From Rhizophagus sp. LPA8_4_AMF (Eukaryota > Glomeromycota > Glomeromycetes > Glomerales > Glomeraceae), in NCBI GenBank assembly GCA_021464525.1, contig JADRCO010000360.1, positions 1 through 36,178 on the forward strand: a stretch of 36,178 nucleotides of DNA. Reading direction: 5' to 3'. Position 1 is the first letter of the stretch. The number at the start of each line of letters is the position of its first letter. Positions 9,041 to 21,129 of the stretch are shown here, one piece after another. The notes under the pieces were generated by a model that worked only from the letters and a program-made list of their open reading frames with translations, was not told the DNA's origin and did no database searches. The position numbers and the translations under genes were made by a program.

Positions 9041-9327
9041 ATTGTAAATAATATTTCGACTTAAACTAAATAATATGAATAATATACTTTATTAATTTAC
9101 TTTAAACACTGTACAAATTTACTTTTTTTTAGGAAAAAAAAAACAATTAATTTACTTCATTTAAGAAACCATCATTAATATTTGGTGAATTATTAAGCTT
9201 TTTAATGCGACATAATTTCCTCATTTTACATTTTAAGAGGTGACTTAATATTTTCTTCTTTTGTAATTTCATTGTCATTACTAAGTGGTTCAGTATACCT
9301 TGTGCTTCATTATTCCAACTAGTTATA

Positions 9328-9419
9328 AGATGGATTTCTTATAATAGATACAGAAATATTAAATATCTTACCAAAGGAGGTTTCAGTACTGTTTATAGAG
9401 CTACTTTGTTAGACGAATA
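9328..9419 (+). other. In-place inverted segment inside the kinase relic
   Basis: On the plus strand 9331-9426 translates to kinase N-lobe text, including NRYRNIKYLTKGGFSTVYRA and LLDEY, while the relic on both sides reads on the minus strand. The block lies in exactly the place the missing N-lobe segment should occupy. It is bracketed by inverted repeats AGTTATA (9321-9327) and TATAACT (9420-9426). See the separate finding. Confidence 0.85.
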
Positions 9420-9600
9420 TATAACTTCATTACTTTTTCTTGCTTTTAGTTGAATTTCTCGAATAAATTTGTCAATGTATTTATTCCCACTAGTCCATTT
9501 ATCAAAATCATGTCGAAATTTTTTGCTATCGCAATTTTAGAAATTGGCACCAAGTCAAATCATATTCCGGTCGATCACATCAAAAATAATTGTAATTCAT

Positions 9601-11116
9601 GCTTGAAGAATTACTAAAATTACGGAAATAAATGAAGGTTTATTTATTGATTTAGAAATGATAGACTATCTTGTATTACGTTAACGGAGCGATTTTACAG
9701 AATTCATTCATAGAAATGATAGAATTTACACAAGTACTCCGAGGTCCGAATGTTCCATAGAGAATATGTTTGACGATCATCATCATAAATATTACTTGCT
9801 ATAAAAAGTTTTAACTATAAATACATTGTGATAAACTTATCGAGTTTGAATTATCACATGGTTCGCTAATAAGTTTAATAATATTGATAAATTGTAGTTT
9901 GTAATTTTATCTAATTTTTCTAACTTTATTTATCCCTGATTGTAAGCGATTAAATACGAAATTAATGAAATTAATGAAGAAATCGAAAATCAATAATAAA
10001 AAAAAATATTGCTATTACTAGTAAAATGTATATTAATTATTAAAAATTAATTTCTTATAAAATTAATATTTATTTATTTTTTTGGTACGACAAGTAATTA
10101 CAATTCCAGCATAAACGGACAATTTAGAGTATTCTTCCACCACAAAGTTATTGAATTATGTTACCCATGTAAATTACCTTATAAAAAATTACCAGATTAA
10201 ATCGTGGGGTTATTTACAAAATTGATAATCACAATTGGTAATCACAATTTGTAATCACAAAATCGGCACGGCAACTTGTCAATAGGCTGTAAATTTTTTT
10301 TATTATAAATAAACCTAAGTAAATTTGATAAATTTATATTTTACATTTAATAGTAATTTTGGAAAATTAAAAATTTGGCACGAGAATGAATAAAATAAAT
10401 ATAGGAATGAGTAACGGTTTGTGCAGCGAGCCACATGTTTATAATATATTATTAATAATAAATAACAAAATGATTATATCGTAATACTTGACACACATTT
10501 TCAATTAATTTGTTTATGTATTGTGCTATTATTTATATTGTAATTTTCTCGCGTAAAAAATTGAAAGAGAATGTACTGTACATCATTCCCTTCTACATTA
10601 TTACGATTGCTTTGATTTATACAAATAATTTTTTATATGACATTGTAATATTATCGGTATCAGATCATGTGTTCTATAAATATTAACCTAACTTATACAA
10701 GGGAATAATGTTACGTTCTCACATCGTCAACCAATGTTTTTAAAATTTCTAAAAACGGGCAAACTTTACTGCGGCGGTAATTCACAATTATTTATAGTGA
10801 CGCCAGTCATACTATAGCTTTTTTCCTAAATCGGGATCCGTGGCAAGGTGGCATACATCAAATGTCAATCATTGTCAATTCCGATCACGCCCAGGCATTT
10901 CTGATTTCGAATGAGAATCCATTTGAAATGATGTCATTAATTTATCATTATAACAATACTAAAATTAATAACCAATTAATTTAGCAGGTAATATTTCATT
11001 GAATACAATAAATAGACTAACCTGGATAAAAATTTTTTTTTTAAAAAAAAAAAAAAATTTGAAAATTAATAAAAATGTTCGTAAAAATAATTAAAAAATA
11101 ATAATAATAAAAAAAA
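9601..11116. other. AT-rich intergenic region with one short tandem repeat
   Basis: No gene seen. At about 10224-10266 the word AATCACAA recurs three times at 14-15 bp spacing. A long T-run directly followed by an A-run lies at about 11031-11057. The last 100 bases before 11117 are the likely 5' region of the next gene. Confidence 0.5.
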
Positions 11117-11998
11117 ATGTACCGGATTATACATAATGCAGTTTATAATTTTATCGATTTTTTTATTAAAGAATTTATTAAAGAATTCATTGGAGCTTTA
11201 CTTTCTATAAAATTTCCTATTCACCTACTAAGGTAAGTATTTTTCAATTCTGGTTCGTTTTAATATAGTATTTTTATTTTTAAAATAAGTTTGCATTTTT
11301 TTCATTTTATTAGGTTTATATTTTGGATGACAATATATTTGTCGCTTATTTTTATAATCTTTTTAATGAAATTGCATAGAAAATTTCTAACACGAATCAT
11401 ATCATGCATAAATAAATATCACCGGCTTACGCAACCACCTCTTTTAAAATGTTGTGAACTTACTAATAAAGGAGTTTCGAATAATATTATAGTGGCCGAA
11501 GTGGATTTAACTTCATTTAAGACGCACGCAGAAATGTGTAAAGTTATTCATGTACTAAAAAGTAATTGGACTTGGGTGGCGTTGATGTGTGTTCCAATCG
11601 TTAGGTTTGTAATTTTTGATGACATGAAAAAAATAGAATTTGAGAATATAAAACATGAGAATCTAAAGGGTGATATGAATAGGGGTCGGGAGAACGATAA
11701 TTTTAATTGGAAGATTGTGATATTTTCTAGAGAATTATTAGACAAAATAATACCGAAATGTTTAATATTTTATAAAAATCAAATAATGGAAATAGAAGAA
11801 AAAAATGAACAATTACAACCTCGTTATTACAATCAATATAACCAAAAAATCATTAGTTTAGATTATTGGAATCCATTATTTTTAATTGGTATACAATTAT
11901 GTTTAATAATGGTTATAATGAGTTTTCGGTTTATGTATTATTATTTAATTTATTCATGGAACGGACATTTTAATAAATCTAATCTTTTTTTGGAATGA
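11117..11998 (+). CDS. Two-exon membrane protein of unknown function
   Basis: Exon 1 11117-11232 (ATG in 'aaaaaaatgtac', donor AAG|GTAAGT), exon 2 11314-11998 after TTTTATTAG; together 266 aa with the frame closing at AGG (R39). Residues 1-38 contain a repeated amphipathic FIKEF motif. A transmembrane helix follows at about 40-57 (FIFWMTIYLSLIFIIFLM), a further hydrophobic patch around 'TWVALMCVPIVRFVIF', a charged middle segment rich in Lys/Glu/Asn, and a C-terminal hydrophobic segment at about 226-254. The short tail is polar. I do not recognise the family. The second exon alone has no ATG near its start, which supports the intron. No neighbour suggests a role. Confidence 0.6.
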
Positions 11999-12520
11999 TA
12001 CATAGTACCGAAAATTTTAAACATTGTTATTTGTTGATTTGTTGAGAGGCATTTATTAGACGGGTAATACTCGTAAAAAAATTTATTTTTTTTTACTTGT
12101 ACAGTAAATAATTTGGCGACGAAAAAACTTTTGAGAGAATTTATTAGACGGGTAATACTTTTTTTTAATAATTTTTTTTATTGTAATAAATTTGCGTCGC
12201 ATTTTTTTAACACTTTAGTTATTACAATATCTAATATATCAAAGAATTTATTGTAACAATTTTTGTAAGATTACACTAGTTATACAAATAAATGCGGATA
12301 ATAAATGAAAAAAATTTTTTGTTTGTAAACATAATAACAGATAAGTTTTTATGGTATAGAGCATCAATGCATTATGAAATTCATTACGGAGCGCTTCCCG
12401 TAATTCGAATTTCTTGTAAATTTCCTGTTAGCGTAGCACAAAAATTACTTAATATATGTTGATTAAAAATCCATTCGTTAAAAAAATCATTTATTCTCGT
12501 AATTTTAGTATTTCTTTAAT
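11999..12520. other. Spacer with a 27-bp direct repeat and a long hairpin
   Basis: GAGAG-(G)C/A-ATTTATTAGACGGGTAATACT occurs at about 12044-12071 and again at about 12133-12159. At 12376-12413 two stacked arms, GAAATTC/GAATTTC and ATTACGG/CCGTAAT, enclose an 8-nt loop with a 2-nt bulge. The downstream 100 bp is the probable former promoter of the kinase pseudogene. Nothing else was seen. Confidence 0.5.
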
Positions 12521-13820
12521 ATGAACTATTGTACTAATTGTAAACGAATAAAACCCGATTATAACTGGTGCAAAAATTGCAATAGAAAAAGATTTCGTTA
12601 TAATTTTGATAAATGGACAAGTGGAAATAAATATATTGACAAATTTATTCAGAAAGCTCAACTAAAAGCAAATAATTCTTATGAAAGTATAGAATGTATT
12701 CCTTATAATAGATTAAGAAATATTAAACATCTAGCTTATGATGGTCTCAGTACAATTTATAAGGCAATTTGGTTAGATAGATTATAACTTTGGGTGGTAA
12801 TAGTGTCCAAAGGTATCGTTAGATTCTTGATAATGAGGATTATGAAATTGCAAAAGAAAAAGATGTCAAGTCACCGCTTAATGAAAATGAAATGGTGGGA
12901 CTTCATGTTGCATTAAAATGCTTAAATAATTCTTCAAATATTAATGATGACTTCTTAAATGAGGTAAGCTATTTTTAAAAAATACGTACAGAATTACTAT
13001 ATTACTATTCATATTTTATTTAAATTTTAGTGGAAAATTCATTTTAATGTATGAGTTCAGACTATCCCTGGTCAGTTGTAAGCATATTTGGAATAACCCA
13101 AGATCCAAAAACATCTAATTATATGATAGTAATGATGGTGGAAATCTAAGATCTAATTTATTAGTAAAAAAATATAATCCTTTTGAAAAATATTTAAATT
13201 TAACGTATATCGCAAGAGTACTTTTAACTTTACACAAGCGTAATCGGGTTCATGGTGATTTTCATAGTGTAAACATACTTTTAGATTATGCTGATTCTAA
13301 TTATATAAGTGAAATTGTTAACTCAAATGAAATTTATGGAGTAATCCCCTATATTGCACCAGAGGTATTGCGTTGGAAGATATATGTACTAAAGCTGCTG
13401 ATATTTATTCTTTTGGAATTATTATGTGGGAACTTACATCTGGTATTCCTGCTTTCAACAATAGATCTCATAATTTTAATCTTTCTTTAATAGATATCTG
13501 TAAAGGATTGAGACCAGAAATTGTCGCAGGTACATTACCAGTTTATGCAATATTAATGAAGAGATGTTGGAATTCCGATCCTGATAAAAGACCAACAGCT
13601 GATGAATTATATCAAATTTTTTCTTTTTGGTATGATTAATATCCGACAACTACTTCGCGTGATAGAATACCTGTTCCTAGTAGTAAGTCAACATCTTTAT
13701 TAATTATTTAATTGTATAAAGTTTATTTTATCTAATTTATTTATTTAATCTTTTTTAGGCAATGAACCTATTACTAAAAAATCATCCATTATCTTTTACA
13801 ATAAAATTAATAAAAATTAA
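12521..13820 (+). pseudogene. TKL kinase pseudogene (copy 5), DFG motif deleted
   Basis: Starts MNYCTNCKRIKPDYNWC with an intact CxxC...CxxC knuckle and FDKWTSGNKYIDKF, but the Gly loop is degraded to LAYDGLSTIY. A TAA at 12785-12787 and frame changes follow IWLDRL; KEKDVKSPLNENE and VALKCLNN then reappear. The intron is at about 12964-13030 (GTAAGC...TTTTAG). Exon 2 begins WKIHFN and shifts frame at once; KYNPFEKY, VHGDFHSVNILL (Gly to Val) and NSNEIYGVIPYIAPEVLR are readable. The DFGLSRPV stretch between NYI and the activation segment is missing, and a 1-nt shift after VLR moves the rest into the 13373-13639 frame. The C-terminal tail decays after NEPITK. Not functional. Confidence 0.88.
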
Positions 13821-15195
13821 TTTTTATATGTAATTTATCACACGAAATTTAACTGCCTAAATAAATCAAAAAAAATTACATATCAGATATTAATTTATTA
13901 ATTTATTGAAAAAAAAAATCTGGGCTCGTGTCAAGATCTTGACAGGATCCCTTTCAAATGAGCGTGAGTATATGTTATATTAGACAATTCTAAAGTATAC
14001 ACAATAATCTCGTGATCGTAGCCTCCCAAAAGCGGAAGAGTATATGGAAATATGAATAGAAATTATAAAACCAATGCCAAAGTGACAATTCAATTAGTTT
14101 GGTAAGATCGTTCAAACACTACTTAAAATCATAAACAATCATAGCAAAAAAAGTAATGGAGAATAATCTATAATTTTTATGATTTCATTCGCATTACTTG
14201 GCAAAAACGGTTGCAATTATTTTACCCACTATCTTAATCGACTATTCAATTCGAAAGAAAAGTTTGATCAATCAATGATCGATCAAATCGATCAATGATC
14301 CATCAAATTTAAAGATCAACTTCATTCGTATTTATTTATTTTCATTACGATATGACATATATTTTAAGAACATTAACCAAACACGTTGGGAAATGGAAAT
14401 AATTCTATTATATAGTCTATTATAATAAGTAACGTTAAGTAACCATCTAATTTCTGACTTTAGAATTATACAGCCTCCGATCAGATCAACTTCTTCTGTA
14501 CATCAATTTTATATGTTATAATTTATAATTTATAACAATATATTATACAGCAGTACATACATATTTCTTTATATCATTACATGAAAAAAAACCCATTCAA
14601 AGAATTAAAGATGAATATTCTTCGCTCATTCTTCAGTAATTTGATAAGATAAATATTACAATATATACGCAAATTACATAATAAAAATATTCCATATAAC
14701 TTGACAAAATAAAAATTCTGTAGTATTTTGTACAGATTCAAGCAATCTGTTCATTATTTGAGTTAAAAGGAAAATAATATATATATATTTTTGAATAATA
14801 ATGTCGGACTTGTTATAAACGATTTATCAAAGATTTCAATGCAAGTTAGAGAAAGAATGTTTGCGTGTCATAAGTCTCATTAACATAATTTATTAACTTT
14901 TTTATTATTATACGTAAATATATAAGGATTTATAAATATATCCTTGATTGCTTAAATTGTAGATTCAAAATAATTGTTGAAAATGCATTCTATAGCGCCT
15001 AGATATCTACTAAAGTTACTTTATTTAAGTTAATTAAATAAAAAAATCTATCAATAAAAAATCTATTAACAACATTAATAAATTATCATTATCATTAAAA
15101 TCATTTTTTTTTTTTTAAAAAAAAAAAATAATAATAATTTTCAAATACAACTAATCACCGACATCTAATTTTTCGTATAACACTATGAAAGATGT
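13821..15195. other. AT-rich intergenic region
   Basis: No gene seen. A perfect 14-bp palindrome GTCAAGATCTTGAC lies at 13930-13943, and a run of GATCAATC-type words at about 14266-14305. At about 15103-15129 a T-run is followed directly by an A-run. The final bases are the 3' flank of the HAD gene on the minus strand. Confidence 0.5.
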
Positions 15196-17133
15196 TCACA
15201 TCCCTTCTTCTTTGGAAAATATCCGCTCAACTGCATGTAATATATTATCAACAACGTGGTCAGCAGGATTTATTGGATCATTCACTTTTCCTGAAAATAT
15301 TCCTGTTCTAACTAATATTGATGTCCATCCTGCTCTATTTGCTCCTGCAATATCTAATAATTATTAAAAAAAAAAATTATTATTATTATGAGTTATGATA
15401 ATCTGAAAAAAATAAAAAAAAAAAATGTACCTGAAGCAGGGTTATCTCCAACAGCTATTAAAAAGGTAATTATATTACATACAGTAAATATTTTTTAATA
15501 ATAACGTAATTAAATCATCAAATGTAAAATTTACCGTAAATTCTCCTGTTAGGTACATTCTCACCAGTAAATTTCACGGCAAATTTTCTTAATTTTTCAG
15601 CTGCATATAAATAAGTTACAGGTTCTGGTTTTCCGAATAAATTATATTTAAGCTTATGACCCGTTATAACCTAATCAAAATATTAAGCGTAAATTAAAAG
15701 AATTAATAAAAAAATAATTCACATCTTAAAAATTAATTTTGTTACCTCGGCTAAAAAATCTAAACATATCCTAAATGACCCTTGAGCATATCTAGGAACT
15801 GAAAAATCATTTGACCAAATCTATAAATAAAAAACAAGGAGTTCAAGTTTATAATTAATTATGGTTATCAAAAATAATTTTTTTTTTCTTATAAAAAAAA
15901 ATTCAGTAACAAATTCTTACAATATCGGGATTTGAAAAATATAGTGGAATAGTAGATAAATGTGCCACATCTTTATTCCCTAATGTTCCAACGTATCCAT
16001 CTTTACTTCTTAATACGTCCAATGTTATTTGTAAATCTCGTCCCCCTAAATAAAAGAATAATTAATTAATAATTCATTTAATCATGAACTTTTAATTCAG
16101 AGTAGATTGAATAAAAAAGCGTACAATCACGACTATCATGAAACATCATAATTGCTTTTATTGGTTCTTTTGAAAAATCGATTTTCTATTAAAATATATG
16201 TATAAATTTAATTAAAATAAATCGTATATAATTTAAAGCATTAAATTTAGCTTGCCTTTGTCAATTTTATATCTTCTTGACTTAATTTTGTAAACGGCCA
16301 AATACTTTGATCCCATGCTACAATATCATTTGGTATCACAACTCGATTAAATCCATAACTAAAAGCAAATGTTAATACAACAATTTAATTTGGGATTTGG
16401 TATACTTGATGATTAAAAATTTTAAATAACAAACCTCTCAGCAACCTTTCTACAATTATCACCAGCACCTCCTAATACTAAAATTTGAGAATTTTGATAC
16501 GTGGGAACCAAAGATCTCATAGGTGAATGTGCCAATATGACTTGATCTTCTGATAACTAAAAAAATTAATCATATTAATTTACATTAAAATCAAGTACTT
16601 TAGAAAGAAGAAACGGCATTGTAATTGTAACTTACATTAAAATCAAGTATTTTAGAAAGTTCAACAGCTTTTTCCTTTTCGGTAATTCCTCCACCATTTG
16701 TTAATACGATAAAAGGAATTTTTCTATGGATGAAGATTTTCGAATAAAAATTTTAAAAAAGATTCGTTTAGAATTATTTATAACAGAGTTGAATAAAGAA
16801 AAATCATTGTAACTCACTTTTTAGCTTTATTCTCACCATTTAAAAACTTTAACGCAGTTCTCGTTTCAGGAATTGCCTTACTACCCTTTAAAATTCAATT
16901 AATTCCCAAAATAAATTTATATTAATCATAATATTAAATAAAAAAAAAATTAAAAAGAATATTAAGGTACTTATGTACAGACTACGGACCCTGATCAAAA
17001 CACCATCAACATCTAAACATACACCATAATTACAAATAGGTGACGTTGAATGCCATCGAAATAAGTTTGAATAATCAAAAGCTTTTGCAAATAATAATTT
17101 ATTGAGTTGAATTCGATTTAATGATCGCAACAT
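15196..17133 (-). CDS. Mitochondrial-type HAD-superfamily hydrolase, CECR5/HDHD5 (yeast YKR070W) family
   Basis: Eleven exons: 17133-16990, 16885-16818, 16723-16636, 16556-16435, 16358-16256, 16185-16125, 16045-15921, 15820-15746, 15670-15535, 15454-15431 and 15353-15196. The frame closes at every junction to 367 aa ending SKEEGM. An Arg/Leu-rich N-terminus suggests a mitochondrial presequence. HAD motif I is DVDGVL (D41, D43), motif II VLTNGGG (T79-N80), motif III lysine in FGKPEP (K276), motif IV VGDNPASD (D311, D316). The family-typical SRDWGRDLQ is also present. All catalytic residues are there, so it is probably an active phosphatase; the substrate is not established for this family. Intron 5 (16255-16186) begins GC rather than GT, in the context AAAG|GCAAGC. 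The gene is isolated, with no linked pathway genes. The open frame at 15185-15367 on the other strand is a shadow. Confidence 0.93.
16580..16659 (-). repeat. Duplication of a splice-donor region inside the HAD gene
   Basis: The 28-nt block at 16632-16659, which contains the end of exon 3 and its GTAAGT donor, is repeated with one substitution at 16580-16607 in intron 3, 52 bp away. The duplicate offers a weaker GTAAAT donor. Using it would lengthen exon 3 by 52 nt and shift the frame. Confidence 0.75.
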
Positions 17134-17826
17134 TTTAATAGTACTATAACTAGATAGATATTAAAGAGAAGTTAATAAAAACTCGAAAGTATAATAAATA
17201 ATATCTTGTCATGATTTTAAATACTTACCAATTAAATAAGAAACAATATCCTTTTTGTAATAATTCATTGTATATAATAATAATGATAAATGATAATTAA
17301 CGAAATATTAATTAATAAATTATTGATAAATAAAAATAATGATAATTTAAGTAATTGTATTAACGTCACATAATTTACCTTAAAATATTTACTTGATATA
17401 TATTTCAAATTATAATATAATATTCACTGAACAAATTTATATCAAAAAAATTTTTTAAATATTTATCAAAAATTAAACGAAAAATCGAAGAATTTATTAC
17501 CTTAGAACGTGCGCAGTTTGTTAAAATTTCGAAGAAAAATCGTTGAATTTCTTCTATCGTCAATTTATAGTTTTACGGATAGTCACTTATTTAGCTAGCC
17601 GATTTAGGTTTTAACGCCGATCATTGATCATGAATACACATGATGCTCTATTGCTCTACGCAGTAATGGGTTACACAAATTCTGTTATCAAAATATCAAA
17701 CTTGTTTTTACGCCATCTTTTTTAACAATGCCTTTATGTAAAAGTTGTAAGATAGCGTGTCTAGAAAATCCTGCATAACCAAATGTCAAAAAAGATATGA
17801 ACTTAACCCCTTAGTCAAGAATAAAC
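17134..17826. other. Spacer upstream of the HAD gene
   Basis: The AT-rich 5' flank to about 17500 should hold the HAD promoter; beyond it the sequence is slightly richer in GC. No gene, RNA or named element is recognisable. Confidence 0.45.
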
Positions 17827-18133
17827 ATGACTCCCATTAATTTAAATAATATAGTATTTATAATAATTGGAAAGGAATATCATAAAGAGTGTAAACTAAG
17901 TGATGATGATTTATTTATCCCAAAATACATTGTATATGACAAAAAATAATCTATTTAAAAATTACAATTAATTAATAAAATTTAAATCCTTCTGAAATAA
18001 ATGAATTGATAGAAATAAATAATAATAGTTTAGGATATAAAGTCGTTTGGATAGTTATTTATTATCAAAACTATTACAAGTTTACTAAGATCTGGATCTG
18101 CCAATATATTACGCATACTACATTGAAAAGTTG
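17827..18133 (+). pseudogene. Possible coding relic, unidentified
   Basis: ATG at 17827 opens a 40-codon frame (…IIIGKEYHKECKLSDDDLF…) ending at TAA 17949. After about 40 bp of stops, a second open stretch reads NPSEINELIEINNNSLGYKV and ends near 18133. The amino-acid texture is protein-like rather than random AT-rich translation, but the pieces are short and no family is recognised. It may be a decayed gene fragment. Confidence 0.3.
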
Positions 18134-18335
18134 ATAAAATGTATTTGATAATGTAATAAAAAATCGATAAAGTGTATCTGATAATTTTTTGATATAGTCC
18201 ATTTGGTAATTTTTTTTAATAATGTGCTTGGTAATTTGGTAATTTTTTTTTTAATAATATTTGATCATTTATTTGATAGATGCATTTGATAATTTGCATT
18301 TGATAATTTTGTTTTAATGAAGTGTATTTGGTACA
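18130..18335 (+). repeat. Degenerate tandem repeat of ATTTGATAAT-type words
   Basis: Variants of 'gtgtatttgataatttttt' recur at irregular 15-45 bp spacing, for example near 18138, 18170, 18200, 18230, 18285 and 18320. It is low-complexity with no clean period and looks like old slippage or amplification. Confidence 0.5.
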
Positions 18336-21129
18336 TTATATGTTCGCTGTGTTCTACGTGTATGACGGATATTTTGGGTTCTACTGATTTATAATTTTGG
18401 AGACATCTTAGGTGTAAGGTGTCTTCGTCTACCTTTAACATTTTTGCACTTTAATGATTTTACAATATTTTCTGTATGTTTCAATTTAGTCCTACAGAGA
18501 GTAGATTAATTAATTGCATACTCAATTTATTCCTACAATAGTAAAGGAATAATCACTATGATCGTACAATATGTTTTCGACATCATCATATTGAAGGCAA
18601 TAATCAACCTGAACAAATAAATCAATGCCATTTTCCCATTAACTGACAATATGACTTTATCAAGGAATCATTTTTTCGCTTGATGAGGCTAGTTGAATAA
18701 AAGAACTAATTCCCTGAATAAAGCTTCCACTTCTGGTGAAATCATAGTAAAAATATTTCATAAATAATTATAAAATTAACAAAATCATTTCCAGATATAA
18801 TTGCACAATTTTTTGGAGTATTTTGCTCATTTCCTTTCTTGAGTCTTTTTAGTATGAGTTTTTTCTGCACCAATAGAACAATTCTTTGTTTCTTCCTTTC
18901 TTACATCTATCATTGATAATTTAATGTTAAATTCCACTCTTTTACAAACTGGATGTTTTGTTTTCTAATGTATCTTGTTGTTTCTTCTATTTGACCTTGT
19001 TAGGATAGTGATATTTTTCTAAATTGTCTTTTAACTTTTTCTTGACTTTTTTTTGAAATCATTTTATCTTCTATTCTGGATTGCCATTTATACTGATTTA
19101 TCAGCATGTGAGCAATATTGCATTTGCTAATTGGCTCTTTCTGTGAATTTACTTAATGTGGTATTAATTTAAATTTCTTATATCAATATTTTTAGAACAA
19201 ATCATCTTTATTTTGGTGAATGATTTAGAATTAATTTTTGGAATCAAAGGTGGTGGTTGGTAATTACATAATGAATCCTATGATTTAGAACTTTTTGTGG
19301 GACTAATAATATGCTGACCATAGATTTCTCTCAGGATAATACATGGAATTTTAGCATGCCATAGGTAGCATGATGTATGCGATGTATAAATTTTGGAAAT
19401 TATCTTGAATTATTAAAATAAATGGATTTAAAAGTATAATACAAAAATATGTGCAAATCAAGATAATCAACTAATATAACAATAGAAATAATTAACGGGC
19501 CCTTTGGTAGAATAAAATTATTATTCTCATTAAACTTTGCTTTAGATAAATAATACGATCACTAATAATACTAATAACAAACTATTTGAATATAAATATA
19601 AATAATTATGAACTTCATAGTATACAAGCTTGACTGTCAATATTATGATGCTTCCAATATTTTTACTGAATTATTAGATTCAAATATTCTTGTTACTTGT
19701 TATATGTTCTACTGTAATGACATGCAGATGTACCTTTGAATAACTTTATAGATATTAATGATATTATTTTAGTTGGAGTTTTTTTAAATACTTTTCAGTT
19801 AACTTTATGTTATATAATTTGTACATCAGTTTTTTTTTTAAAAAGTGCTGATTCTCATCAATTATACTTTTAAATTTTTATATCCTCTTTTTGAAGCCTG
19901 AAAAATATTAATGATATTTTAGAGAAACCAAACCAAAGCCAAAGAAAAGTTGGATTTAGGGAGGTATATGGAGTAAATCTGTTGTATTTTTTCTCTATTG
20001 TCTAGATAAGATGCTCTCACAAGGGCAAACCAGACTGTCAGAAAGCTTTGCTTCAACTAGATAGATGTAATGCATTTGACATCGTAGTCTCACGTATTCT
20101 ACTTTAGCTAGTCACCGTTTGATGGCTTTATTGTGTTGTAATGTTAAAATATTATTATTTTGAATTCAAATATGGGTTTTTCTAGTAACACTTTTGTAAT
20201 AATCTTAAGGTTGGGAAATGGTATGTTGATAAAAATGTAGTTTGCGATTAAATAAAGAAATAATATTATATTATTTCACATAATTAGGATACAATATCAA
20301 CAGTGCAAAGATAAAGGAGTCCATGTGAAATAAACAAATAAAGGAAATGTTTATATATATGTAACATTTATCAAAATTTTCAAAATTGTTATTATTGTTC
20401 AAAAATAAACACTAAAACATATTTTATATTATACTTCAATTTAATTCATGTACTGAATCTATTTTTAAAAAAACATAAATTATCTCTAACCAACAATATT
20501 ATTTATAATAATCTAATATACAAGTACATAACGATAATATATTATTATATATATAAAGTATTGTATATATAAATATATTTATAAAAAAAAATAGCGATGA
20601 TGCAATTTGAAATTGCGATTTTCATGATTAGAATGTTAGATTTTACGCAGAAGCGTCAAATAGCCTCAATACAACCGAAAAAATCTATTGAACATAACTG
20701 AATTTGTTTAAATTGATGACTTGAACGTTTAAATTTCATTATTTATTTAACTTAAAATTTGTATTATCATCGATATGACATTAGTTTTATATAAAAACTT
20801 TATTAAAATTATTAAAATGATGATAAAAGAAACTAAAGCCATAATTGATCAACACACGCACTTTAATAAACGCCATTCAAGGCTTAATTTATGCACGTTC
20901 TGATGAAATAAATAACATCTTTATTACTAAACCATTTTGATCATACAAGAATTCACGACAAAAGTTGGACTAAAAATATATAAGGTTCATCGTAAATAAT
21001 TTTCTATGTAAAACTTTAAATAAATTCAGTATATATATATAAATTGAATTTCACATTTTTTGCTATTACTTCCCTTTTAAATATAAACCACCAAGACTAT
21101 TACTTATAAGGTGGTACATGCAGCTACTA
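18336..21129. other. Long gene-poor stretch with a possible minus-strand relic
   Basis: No confident gene. On the minus strand about 19150-19000 is an open run of some 48 codons (…HMLINQYKWQSRIEDKM…), and nearby frames give other short coding-like pieces (for example ISPEVEALF near 18740). This hints at a decayed gene or transposase with many stops, but no family is recognised. The region 18360-20150 is less AT-rich than its surroundings. 20400-21100 is very AT-rich. Confidence 0.35.

Larger units (their letters stand above)
8405..9600 (-). pseudogene. TKL kinase relic (copy 4), disrupted by two insertions and a microinversion
   Basis: Reading the minus strand from 9600: ATG at 9600-9598, then degenerate knuckle sequence (TWCQ), FDKWTSGNKYIDKFIRE (about 9525-9465), an inverted block (9328-9419), NNEAQ (about 9312), frameshifted KSPLK and SLNNSSNIND equivalents and FLNE with its intron donor near 9160-9150. 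The next exon resumes around 9046-9041 and, after two inserted elements, gives ISQDPGASNY...MELVEKGNL (about 8515-8450) and KYNPIENTEICW (about 8435-8405). The rest of the C-lobe is missing. There are many stops and frameshifts, so it cannot encode a kinase. It is useful as a record of the family's decay. Confidence 0.85.

Noticed and set aside
11548-11745. Minus-strand open frame within the membrane-protein gene
   Set aside because: Shadow of exon 2 of the two-exon gene.
15185-15367. 60-codon plus-strand open frame
   Set aside because: Exact antisense of the last HAD exon, which carries family-typical sequence.
18700-19150. Transposase gene on the minus strand
   Set aside because: Short coding-like stretches exist but no catalytic motif or element ends could be found, so only a vague relic note was kept.
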